Below, one piece after another: positions 48,453 to 61,800 of a stretch of 64,000 nt of DNA. A model generated the notes under the pieces. The model made no database searches, was not told the origin of the DNA, and was given only the letters and a program-made list of their open reading frames with translations. The DNA comes from Trema orientale (lineage: Eukaryota > Streptophyta > Magnoliopsida > Rosales > Cannabaceae), in NCBI GenBank assembly GCA_002914845.1, contig JXTC01000108.1, forward strand, positions 47,570-111,569, in the 5' to 3' direction. How positions within the stretch are numbered: the stretch's first letter is position 1; the number at the start of each line of letters is the position of its first letter. Made by a program: the position numbers and the translations under genes.

Positions 48453-51179
48453 TGTAACGCCCCAAGTCCCACATCGGGTATACTCTGGGAAGATTATGGG
48501 TATTTAAGTGGTAGTTTATGAGCCCAAAAGTACCTTCAAGCTAGCACTTTTTGGGTGAGGCTCAGTGGTGTTACATTTGGTATGCCCACACCTAAGGACG
48601 TGCGCCGTATACCTATAAGGCAAAGCCTTATAAATATGCAAGGCATCTATCTACAATTCACAAAAATAAAGAATAATTAAACTCCAATAAATACCACTAA
48701 ATCATGTACAACCTAATAATTTTATTAAGTCTCCAAATATTAAAACTTCACTATATAAAATACATACTATAATATAACAAATTTGTGCTAATTGACCTTT
48801 CTAATCTTTATATTTTCTTAATAAAAATGAATGACTTTCCATCTTTCATTCATGAACTCGAATGTATCATGACTTTCCATCTTTCATTCATGAACTCGAA
48901 TGTATCCCACTTACCTAGATAAGTTCTCCCATAGTGAACCTCTTAACTGACGGTCTTTAATACCTGGGAAGAAAAAATAAAAGAGTGAGCTCGACAGCTC
49001 AGTAAGTAACCAGTAACCTTAACTAGCTGAATTAAGTATATATCCTTTGAAAAGGTTAAATCACATATTTCAAAAGAAAATTAATTTCAAAATGTAATAA
49101 TTTTCAAGATAATCAAATGAGATTGTTTGGAAAGTTACTTTAACAAAAATATGAAGTAAGTTTTCAAAATTTGTCGTTTCATTCTCATTCGATAATCAGT
49201 AACACTTTCAAATCACTTCTCAACAGTTTTTGACGACTATGGCTACACTTAACCCCTGTGACTAGGTCCACATTTACTACACTTAACCCCTGTAGGCAGG
49301 TCCACATTTACTACATTTGACCCCTGTAGCTAGGTCCACATTTACTACATTTAACCCCTGTAGCTAGGTCCACATTTAGTACGTACTATCCACATGTAAC
49401 CCCTGTGAAATGGGTCCACATTGTATAGTCACTGAAGAGAGTTTCAAAACAGTCATATACATTTCACTTTTCTTATTATATCATTGTAATCATTTATAAA
49501 TAATTTTTATGTAACAATATTCAATAACAATGTCATATACTTGATCCATAGTTTTGTGCAAAATAATTATCAGATAGAATCAAATTACTTTTTAAATAAA
49601 GTGATTGTTTCAATAAAATTATTTTCTTTCAATAAATAACTTATTTGCAAAAAGTACATTTTCACTTGAAATCATATTTTTAATAAAATACTCTATAAAC
49701 ATAAGTTCATTAGAAACAATAAAATATTTAGTTTTTGTACAAAAAGTTACTAGAAAAGATCAAGGGTTACTTACCTCGTTCGCTTTGCCTAATCAACATA
49801 ATCTCTCAAATACCTATTATCATACAAATCATATATAAGTATCACAACAATAAAATCATACTCTAATTACACTAAAAGTATTGACTACTTGCTGCCCATA
49901 TATCTTCTATAATCAACTCCGTAGCCATTCCCAATAATGTCAATTTCTTACGATTCATAATAATTCTAACATGTTTCTAAAAATTACTAAACTTAGAGGA
50001 CATGTTTTACAAGTCATGGGGTCCTAAAAGTACCAAGAATGTAGCTATAGGGTCTATAGGTAAGCCCCGCACAGTCGGACAAGCCGCAGCCACGTTTTGC
50101 TAAAAGTACCCAAAGTTTCAGATTTTTCCAGATTCGTAGTACTCATTTCAATTGGCTATAACTCTCTGGTTATACGTCCGTTTTTGACAAATTATATACC
50201 GTTGGAAAGATAATTCGATAAGATTTTCAATCATACTAAATATGACCTAATCAGACCAGTGAAAGTCCCTGAAAAGCTTATCGTAATCTCTGCTACGTTT
50301 TTACATCTTAGCCCAAAACTCAAAAATTTATTACTTTCTATTTACTTAACCAAATCACTCAAAATTTGTCTTGTTTGAATCCTAATATCAATAGGCTTCT
50401 TTCTCTATCAAATTCATCCCCATATTTCATAAATAATTTATAGGCAATTCGAAATCCTAACCCAAGACATTCAATCTCAATCCCAAAATCAAATTAAAAC
50501 ATAAAACTTGATTGGTTAAGATTTTATTACCTTAAGAGTGAGTCTCAATAATCCATGACAATGATCTCTTCATCTTCTTCTTCTTCTTAAATGTCCATAG
50601 CCTTCTCTCTTTCTCTCTCTCTTCACTCTACAGAGCGTAAGTATAAACTGAGCAGATTATTATTCTTAGGGTTTCTTAAAGGGTCTCTAATAAAATTACC
50701 AATGTGTCCCCAAATAATATCTATTAATCAAGGGCTCTTTCGTCTTTTCTTTTATCTTTATATTATTTACTTAATATAACTAACCCCCCCTTTTTTTTGT
50801 ACGCATCGTAACATTATTATTGTAACGCCCCACGTCCCACATCGGGTATGCTCTGGGAAGATCATGGGTATTTAAGTGATGGTCTATGAGCCTAAAAGTA
50901 CCTTCAAGCTAGCACTTTTGGATGAGGCCCAGTGGTGTTACATTTGGTATCAGAGCCAAACCAGTCCATACCTGTGTGAGCCTTGGAAGGCTGCCACGAG
51001 CCGTAATTGTGGTGAATGTAGACCCGCCCATTGGGATTATATGTGGGTTATTGAATGTGGACCCCTTAGCGAGGACGCTAGGCCCTTAACGGGGGGAGAT
51101 TGTAACGCTAAGTGGTGGTCTATGAGCCCAAAAGTACTTTCAAGCTAGCACTTTTTGGGTGAGGCCCATTGGTGTATTA
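48453..51179 (+). mobile_element. TRIM-like LTR element with tandem LTRs, in CRK2 exon 5
   Basis: Short LTRs of about 122 bp beginning TGTAACGCCCCA(A/C)GTCCCA start at 48453, 50821 and 51101. After the second, a TTTGGTATCAGAGCC Met-tRNA primer site (50944), about 150 bases of non-coding interior and an ACGGGGGGAGAT purine tract lead to the third. The flanking direct repeat GACAAGG (48446-48452 and 51180-51186) marks the target site. The small size and absence of any coding frame fit a terminal-repeat retrotransposon in miniature. The interior of the first unit holds a Gypsy-type LTR. No 5S rRNA-like sequence was seen, so it is not an obvious Cassandra. Confidence 0.75.
48578..50813 (-). repeat. 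Gypsy-type solo LTR inside the TRIM-like element
   Basis: About 2.2 kb matching, in reverse, the solo LTR at 58866-63054 (after excluding its own insertion). Landmarks are the GACGTGCGCCG stretch at one end, AAAAGGGG near the other, and a four-unit array at 49240-49420 built on CCCCTGTAGCTAGGTCCACA. No internal domain was seen. It is a relative of the LTRs at 37 and 40 kb. Confidence 0.75.
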
Positions 51180-52320
51180 GACAAGGTGTTACAAGATTAT
51201 AGAGGGATTCTTTATCTCTATGAAGATTCTAGACTTAAAATTATACATCGTGATCTTAAGGCTAGCAACATTTTATTAGATGATGATATGAACCCTAAAA
51301 TTACAGATTTTGGCATGGCAAAGGTTTTTGTTGTGGATCAGACTCAAGGAAGTACCAATCAAATTGTTGGGACGTAGTAAGTTCTATAGTCTCTTTACAT
51401 CCATCTTAACACTAGAAGTATGTACTAGAAACGAAATACTCACTTAAGCATCGTAGGCTACTTATTTCATTGTGTTGGCTTCCCTCTAGAATTGTTCTGC
51501 GTACCCTTTTACAGCATGCAATATAATTTAACAGGTACAATACAATACAATTTTATAACGCAGTCAATAGTGAGCATAATAGTGATTTTTCTTTTCCAAT
51601 ATGATAATTTAGATTGAATTTTACTGCAAATATTTATTCTTCTCTGCACTTGGATGGCAAAATGAATAGTGTTGTTTCTTTAGTGGTTACATGTCTCCAG
51701 AATATGCAATGCATGGACAATTCTTTGTGAAGTTCGATGTGTTTAGCTTTGGTGTGTTGGTTCTAGAGATTCTCAGTAGCAAGAAGAATAATTTTTTCTA
51801 TCAATCATGCGGTGGTGCTGGAGACCTTTTGAGCTATGTGAGTGTGAATATATTTATTAATATGCTTTCCCTTTCTAAACACCAAAAAGGAAAAAGAGTA
51901 CTAACAGAAAAGACAACATTTTACAAAAGGGGTTACTAATTTGTTTGAACTTTTAATTTTGGTAGCTTCTGAAATCTCTATGAACATTGCAGGCTTGGGA
52001 ATTTTGGAAGGAAGGAACTCCCTTAGAATTGTTGGATCCAACGATAAGAAATTCCTTCTCAAGAACTGAAGTAATGAGATGCATTCATATGGGATTGTTA
52101 TGTGTTCAGGAAAATCCTATTCTTAGGCCCACAAGGGCTACAATAGTTCTCATGCTCAACAGTTACTCTGTTTCTCTTCCAGCGCCTCAACATCCAGCCC
52201 TTGTTCATCGGAACAGAATATAATTAAGCTCTCCACAAGGGAGCACCAGTTTAATCAATCTTCACCCTGTTCAACATCATGGTCTGTTAATGATGGATCC
52301 ATGATTACTGAAGTATAGTA
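51180..52320 (+). pseudogene. CRK2 pseudogene, block 3: rest of exon 5 to exon 7
   Basis: Exon 5 resumes (51180-51376) with HRDLKASN and DFGMAK intact but lacks a few codons of the region equivalent to IIAGIARG. Exon 6 is 51684-51837 (one extra codon against CRK3). Exon 7 starts at 51993, and the reading ends at a stop at 52221-52223, about 36 residues before the end seen in CRK3, whose tail DNA continues to 52320 (ending GAAGTATAG in place of GAAGTGTACCCG). The introns correspond to those of CRK3. Confidence 0.9.
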
Positions 52321-53520
52321 CATAGGTGTATAACTATAAGATGTACCATCTTTGTATAGTCATAAAGGTATTTATGGGTTGCATATGACCATTGTAATGA
52401 TATTTTTAAAAATTGAAGGCCGTTTTTCTTTGTTTCTTGTAGAGTAGACAATATTTGTCACGCATTATGATCATTATGTTCTATTACTTTCTTAGACGCT
52501 TTCTCTCAAAAAACTCTAGCTTCTTTTTTCTCTTTTTCTAAAATAATCTGTCATGTCTCTCCCAATAAGCCGAAAAAAGAGTGTTTTGATCTCTTTCTCC
52601 GGTCTCTCTTACTCCTCCCCTTTATCTTTGCTGACAGTGACGAAGCAAAAAAAGTTTTTTATGGGGGGCATGCACTAAATATTTTTTAAGCTAAATTATT
52701 TATCTTCTTTTTCTCTTTTTTGCTTTTGATATAGGGTTTTTTCTTCTCTTTCTTCAAATGGCCTTCTAATTTTAGTGATATTTAGCTAATGTAGAATCTA
52801 AAAGTACTAACTTTGAAATACATTAGTCAACATGGACCAAAGTTGGATACAATAGAGTATTTAATATGAGTCCAATGAAATATTATCCATAAAAAGTGAG
52901 GAAAATTTTAAGTATTCAAGATAATATAAGTAAAATTCAAATAAAAAAAATACAGTGGGGTCACATGAGGAGTATTATTGATTTTTTTTACACAATATGT
53001 GATCAAAAGTTATTATCATAAAAAGTCAGGGGATAAATGAACGATAAAACTGAAATTTTCAAACAAGATTGGAGTAATAAGTGCAATTCTAAAAAAGTGA
53101 GGGAGACTACTGCCCCGCTTGCCTATGCTGGCACCGTCATAGCTTCCTGATCTCTTTTGGGATGATGATTTTTTTCTTTTCTCTTTTATTTTTTTGATCT
53201 CATTTGGGATGATGGTTTTTTTTATCTTTTCTCTTTTATTTTTCTAATAAGTCCATATTTAGATTTGGTTGTAGTATTATGTTTGTGTGAATTTTTGTAC
53301 TACATGATCTTCGATTTATGTAGATTTTAAATTCAGTTTACTAGATCTTAAATCTGATAATTTTTTCTTTGCTTTAGATTTGAAGTGCGAATAGATTTGT
53401 TTTATTTTTAATGGGCATAAATCTGATTTGGTGTTAAAATCATAGTCTATCCGTCAAGAATACAGTCTAATAACAAATGAAGACACTTGTTATTAGTGAT
53501 TTTTGTTATTTTCTTCTCTT

Positions 53521-53563
<43 letters not shown>

Positions 53564-53710
53564 CTCACAATTCTTTCTGTTATAGTCTTTGTGATCTATG
53601 TGACTTTTTATAGAATTTGAAATTATAATTTGTACTTGTATTATAATTGAATCCTTTTAATTTTTATTAATATTATTTTATGAGGGGCCCTTTTTATAAA
53701 AGAAAAAAAA
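52320..53710. other. Spacer between CRK2 and CRK3 units, with a candidate repeat element
   Basis: No gene. A candidate element at about 52634-53145 has loosely matching ends (GACAGTGACGAAGC on the left; GACGGTGCCAGCAT read inward on the right) with GGGGGGC and GCCCCGC just inside, like a widespread plant repeat with GGCGGAGC-type ends. A tandem pair built on GATCTC(T/A)TTTGGGATGATG lies at 53150-53240. A (TA)n microsatellite lies at about 53523-53560. Confidence 0.45.
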
Positions 53711-54000
53711 GGGGCTTATAGAAAGATGACCAAATTTTGGGCCTAATTTCAGTAAATGTCCCTTTGTCAAAAGTTATAGCAAAATGTCCGGTATATATGC
53801 ATATATACCAAGTGTAAAATTTTATATACCAAGTATAAAAAATTATATACCCAGTGCATTTCAGAACAGTAACTAAAATTGGTAGATCTGTGTATCTACC
53901 AAATGTAAAAATATATCTACTTGGACATTTAGCTATAAAATTTTAAAAATGGACATCTACTTAATAAAATTTAAAATTTTGGTCATCCACCTAAATTTCT
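53711..54000. mobile_element. Foldback MITE, about 290 bp, with AGAAAAAAAA target repeats
   Basis: Flanked by AGAAAAAAAA at 53701-53710 and 54001-54010. Inward, AGATGACCAAATTTT on the left pairs with GGATGACCAAAATTTT read from the right, and further on AAATGTCC...TTATAGC pairs in both arms. The core has TATATACC(A/C)AG repeats. The 9-10-bp direct repeat suggests a Mutator-like MITE, but it is low complexity. Confidence 0.6.
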
Positions 54001-54049
54001 AGAAAAAAAAACTACCTTCTCGTGTGGGCCGAGCGCAGATTTAAGGTGG

Positions 54050-54190
54050 GCTGAGCCTCCGAAATTGACTTCCATTGTCTCGTATCTATTCTTCCCAAAA
54101 CCAAAGGAGAAAAGCGACACCTACTAAACTAATCTTCTATCTATGTTTGTTGTACATTCATTACATTAGAAAATTCAGAGCACAACCATT
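54050..54190 (+). promoter_or_regulatory. Shared CRK promoter block, unit of CRK3
   Basis: GCCTCCGAAATTGACTTCC to CATTACATTAGAAAATTCAG matches 33495-33640. W-box core TTGACT lies at 54065-54070. It is followed by three tandem 23-base units (CATTAGAAAATTCAGAGCAC type, to 54231). A further W-box-like TTGACT lies near 54876, about 135 bases before the start codon. Confidence 0.6.
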
Positions 54191-54231
54191 AGAAAATTCA
54201 GAGCACAACCATTAGAAAATTCAGAGCAAAA

Positions 54232-54341
54232 CCACAAGGTCGTAGCTCGTGTGAAGCTCCTCTTTTGAGGAGTATGAGTTTGGGGTTTAATCTCTGTTCT
54301 CTTCCCCTCCTTATATTAACCTAATAATTGTATAAAAAACA
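54232..54341 (+). mobile_element. Short SINE-like insertion with 18-bp target-site duplication
   Basis: A 110-bp insert lies between perfect 18-bp repeats AGAAAATTCAGAGCAAAA (54214-54231 and 54342-54359). The head CAAGGTCGTAGCTCGTGTGA resembles a polymerase III A box, and GGGGTTTAATCTC about 45 bases on resembles a B box. The 3' end is TTGTATAAAAAACA. It differs from the SINE at 8584-8786. The target contains local tandem repeats, so part of the direct repeat could pre-date the insertion. Confidence 0.7.
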
Positions 54342-54379
54342 AGAAAATTCAGAGCAAAAAGTTCTTTTTTTTTTTTTAA

Positions 54380-54550
54380 ATAAAGAATAACATAAGAAAA
54401 TCCGTGTACATTAAAGATACATCCACATAAGTGCAGCAATATAAGCACCTAGGCCATTTCCAACCGGGCGCTTTTTAATAAAGAATAACGTAAGAAAATC
54501 AGTGTACGTTAAAGATACCTCCACATAAGTGCAGCACTATAGAAGCACAT
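54380..54550 (+). repeat. Tandem duplication in the CRK3 upstream region, about 97-bp period
   Basis: The stretch AATAAAGAATAACATAAGAA ... CATAAGTGCAGCAATATA at 54380-54450 recurs at 54477-54548 with a few differences. Part of it (GTGCAGCA-TATAAGC) is also found upstream of CRK2 near 34078. Confidence 0.8.
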
Positions 54551-54591
54551 TAGAGATATTGGAGATGACATACTAATAAATAAAATATTTT

Positions 54592-54767
54592 GGGAAGGAT
54601 TACAATAGGGTGTCCCTACGTACGTAGGGTCATTCTTTATACACCGTTTGATGGGAATCTGTGGAGAATAACAGGAATCTATGGGAAATCTATTTATACA
54701 CAGATTTCTATTAAACGGTGTATAGACAAAACCTTACGCAGGGACGTCCCTACTGTAGACGAGCCCC
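54592..54767. mobile_element. Hairpin MITE family, copy 3 (176 bp, 9-bp TSD), upstream of CRK3
   Basis: Flanked by AAATATTTT at 54583-54591 and 54768-54776. The same foldback arms and the TACACCGTTTGATGGGAATC core as copies 1 and 2. It ends 243 bases before the CRK3 start codon. Its position relative to the conserved CRK upstream sequence differs from that of copy 2, so it is an independent insertion. Confidence 0.88.
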
Positions 54768-55002
54768 AAATATTTTTAGTAAAACATAAAATAAAATAAA
54801 ATAAAAGAGTCTACGGACCTAATCAATTATTTGTCTTCTTTAGCCGTGGGGTCAAAACTATCACACTCACCTTTTTGACTTGGGTGGCTCAGCTGCACTA
54901 ACTTCAATTACCATCACTATTTCTCTCGACCCTGATCTAAATTAGAATTATAAACAATAAATTTGGAGAGAAAGAAAAAAAAAAAAAAAGACAAGAGAAT
55001 TG

Positions 55003-55010
55003 ATGATGAA

Positions 55011-55014
<4 letters not shown>
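55003..55014 (+). promoter_or_regulatory. Four-codon upstream ORF overlapping the CRK3 start
   Basis: ATGATGAAATGA: two ATGs immediately before the main start, closed by a TGA that overlaps the main ATG (55011). CRK2 has the same arrangement (ATGAAATGA at 34504-34512). If the leader is ribosome-scanned, this could tune initiation between the first and second in-frame Met (55011 and 55017). Confidence 0.4.
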
Positions 55015-57993
<2,979 letters not shown>

Positions 57994-58038
57994 TACATAG
58001 GTGTGTACCATGTAACATATCTATATAGTTTTGTATGG

Positions 58039-58044
58039 AATAAA
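58039..58044 (+). terminator. Likely polyadenylation signal of CRK3
   Basis: AATAAA 46 bases after the CRK3 stop codon. This is a sequence-only inference. Confidence 0.45.
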
Positions 58045-58189
58045 AGTACTTATAGTTGCACATGACCATTGTAATGATATTGATAAAAATTGAAGGCTGT
58101 TTCTCTTAGTTTCTTGCAGAATAGAAAAAGATATAGACGCGTTTTGTTCCTTATATGAGTCGTCTTATTGTGGGGGCCGGATAGATAAA

Positions 58190-58450
58190 ATGCATGAGCC
58201 TCGAAAATTGACTTCAATGTATAGTGGTCTAATTTCAAAAGCAATATTAAGATATGTCCACGAATTTGCTTCCAGATATTTTCTCGTGTAGGGCAGATAA
58301 TTATGTTGGCTGAGCCTCCGAATTAATGCGACTTCCATTATCTCATATCCATTCTTCTCAAACCAATGGCAACGCGACACCTACGAACATAATCTTCTAC
58401 CTATCTAGATTCTAGACTTGTGTTGCCCAGTCATTACATTAGAAAATTCA
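58190..58450 (+). promoter_or_regulatory. Shared CRK promoter block, unit of CRK4 (partly doubled)
   Basis: GAGCCTCGAAAATTGACTTC near 58197 and again GAGCCTCCGAATTAATGCGA near 58313, then CAACGCGACACCTACGAAC to CATTACATTAGAAAATTCA, match the blocks before CRK2 and CRK3. TTGACT is at 58208-58213. It is followed by short tandem AAAAAAGACAAAAATTCATA units (about 58450-58500). Confidence 0.6.
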
Positions 58451-58865
58451 TATAAAAAAGACAAAAATTCATATTAAAAAAGACAAAAATTCATATTCAA
58501 TTTAAAAGTTGCGCATCTGTATTGAAATATAGTTTTAAGAAAGCGAAAAGTAAAATATAGTTGTAATTTTCACTTAAGGGAGTCAACATAGCTAAGCAGT
58601 AATGTATTTTCTTCAACGGGAAACTGTCCTGACCTTTAGTGATTGATGTTAATTAAATGTGGAATTGAATACACAAATCAATTTCCTCTTTCTTAAGTAT
58701 TATCTAATTTAATTCAAATTTTTCAGATCATGAAAAGCAAAACCAGCTAAATTGGACGAGGCACTATAAGATCATAGAAGGGATTGCGAGAGGGATTCTT
58801 TTATCTCCATGAAGATTCTAGACTTAAAACTATACATCGTGATTTGAAAATTACAATATTTTATT

Positions 58866-61800
58866 TGTGACGCCTGTACAAAAACAAAAGGGGAGAGGGG
58901 TTTATTTGTATTAAGTAAATAATATAAAGATAAAAGAAAAGACAAAAGAGTCCTTGATTAATAGATATTATTTGGGGACACATTGGTAATTTTATTAGAG
59001 ACCCTTTAAGAAACCTAAGACTAATAATTTACTTAGTTTATACGTACTCTCTGTGGAGACAAAAAAAGAGGGAGGGAGAGAGAGAGAGAGAGAGAAAGAG
59101 TGGAGACTATGCACGTTTAAGAAGAACAAGATGCTGAAGACTATTGTCATAGTTTTTGAGACTCACACCTAAGGTAATAGACTCTTAACCAATTAAGTTC
59201 TATGTTTTAGTTTGATTTCAGGAATGAGATTGAATATTTAAGGTTAGGGTTTTGAATTGCTCAAAAATTATTTATGAAATATGGGGATGAATCTGATAGA
59301 GGAAGAAGCCTATTGATATTAGGATTTAAGCAAGACAAATTTTAAGTGATTTAGTTGGGTAAATAGAAAGCTATAAATTTTTGAGTTTTGGGCGAAGATG
59401 TAAAAATACAGTAGAGGTTCCGACTAGTTTTCAGGGAATTTCACTAGTCTGATTGGATCATATTTCATATGATTGGAAAGCTTATCGAATTATCTTTCCA
59501 ACGGTATATAATTTGTCAAAAACGGACCTATAATCAGAGAGTTATAGCCACTTGAAATGAGTACTACGAATCTGGAAAAATCTAAAACTTTGGGTACTTT
59601 TAGCAAAACGTGGCTGCGGCTTGTCCGACTGTGCGGGGCTTACCTATAGACCCTATGGTGACATTCTTAGTACTTTTAGGACCCCATGACTTGTAAAACA
59701 TAACTTCTAAGTTTGGTGATTTTTAGAGAGATATTAGAATTGTTACGAATTGTAAGAAATTAGCATTATTGGGAATAACTATGGAGTTGATTATAGAAGA
59801 TGCATAGGCAGCAAGTAATCAATACTTTTAGTATAATTAGAGTATGATTTTATTATTGTGATACTTATATATGATTTGTGTGATAATAGGTGTTTGAGAG
59901 GTTATGTTGATTATTTTGAGTTGATTAGGCAAAGTGAACGAGGTAAGTAACCTTTGATCTTTTCTAGTAACTTTTTGTATAAAAACTAAATATTTCATTG
60001 TTTCTAATAAAATTATGTTTATAAAGTATTTTATCAAAAAATATGATTTCAAGTGAAAATATACATTTTGCAAATAAGTTATTTTATTAAAATAAAATTA
60101 TTTTACTGAAACAATTGCTTTGTCTAAAAAGTATTTTGATTCTATCCGATAATTGTTTTGCACAAAAATATGGATGAAGCATATAACATTGTTATTGAAT
60201 ATTGTACATGAAAATTATTTTGGAATGATTACAATGATATAATGACAAAAGTGAAATTGCTTTTGAACTGTTATTATATATGAATGTGTTTTGAAACTCT
60301 CTTCAGTGACTATGCAATGTGGACCCATTCCGCAGGAGTTATATGTGGACGGTACGTATTGAATGTGGACCTAGCTACAGGGGTTAAATGTAGTAAATGT
60401 GGACCTAGCTACAGAGGTTAAGTGTAGTAAATGTGGACCTAGTCACAAGAGTTATGTCACGACCCAAACCCCGAGCCAGTGGCAGAAGGGGAATTTCACA
60501 AGTAGAAATTCATAATTTGTTTTAGAAAATTTTAGAAACTTTAATTTTTCAGAAAAATGATAGCTTCTGTAAAAGTTTATAAAAATAGATCAAATTGTAA
60601 ATTCCCATAGTTTGTGATCACCACTAGACATAGACTGTTAATAATAGTAATAAAACATACATATGCATCACCATTGTCATCACAAGTAGGCATAATAGAT
60701 AATACAGGCTAAATCCAAAGTATGAGCCTTAAATGTTATTACAATTCCAAAATGAGTTATTAAGTAGTTACCAACTACTAATCTAGAACAATCTTCCAGT
60801 CCTAGTCACTCCGCTCCGGAGTTGCCCAAGTTACACTGTACACTACCTGAGAGGGGAAAGATAAGGGGGTGAGCATTCACATGCTCAGTAGGAATTCAAT
60901 TACCTGTTTAGTATGAATGCAACTTTTGAAACCTACATGATTAGTATCTTTACAAAATCCAGTTATAAAACAAGTTTACAAATATTCAAGATCAATCACA
61001 TATTCAAAATCAAAATCAAAACCAAAGTCACCATCATGTTCATAATCATGTTGTACATATCATAAATCAACTAAATATAAGTATATCTATGAGCTCCCAT
61101 CCTCTCATCACAGTCCTGTAATACCTCTTGAATAGAGATACCCAGCATCCTGACACTACCCGGAGGTGTGTCAGCAAATCCTGCGCAAGGGCCTAAGTCT
61201 CTCACCTAGCGCTGCAGTAACTCGCCAGCGATCTAAAATACCATGATGCTAAAATGGAACTCAAGTATGTGATCCTATGGTAGGTACAATATTTTACATA
61301 GTATGTAATAACCATGCATCAAGTATATCAAGAAATCATGCTTTAAAATTCACTTGGTATTATTCTGGGATTTATAGAAAATTGGGCAACATAACAGCTG
61401 TATTTTTCCAAAACCAAAATTTTAGACCTGCATAAAAAACCATACAAACTAATCCCAGAACAATCTAATATATCTCAACAATTCACAAGTTCATCAAATA
61501 TCCATTCAAATCATTAAAATCCATGAAAATCGATAATTTTAAGAAATAGGTCATAATGTATAATTTAAAACAAAATAAGTTGAAAACTTGGTAATTGAAC
61601 CCCTACCTCACCGGAATAGCAATACCATGCTATTGAGTCCTCAAGGTGTCGTTGAAGATCGCCTGGGGGGTTGGGAACCAGTTCCGAGCCTTCGATCGTC
61701 CTCTTGCGAAAAATCAACTTCTTATCGGACCTTCAATTCCGCAAACAGACCTCTTCACTGAATTCCTAGCACCCAAAATAGCAAGGTTAGACATATAACT

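Noticed and set aside
50821-51179. Cassandra-type TRIM (LTR carrying 5S rRNA)
   Set aside because: The LTR start is similar, but no 5S rRNA internal promoter sequence could be read in the LTR or interior.
59060-59100. Regulatory GA-repeat element
   Set aside because: The GA-rich tract is a simple repeat inside a solo LTR and is not near an intact gene start.
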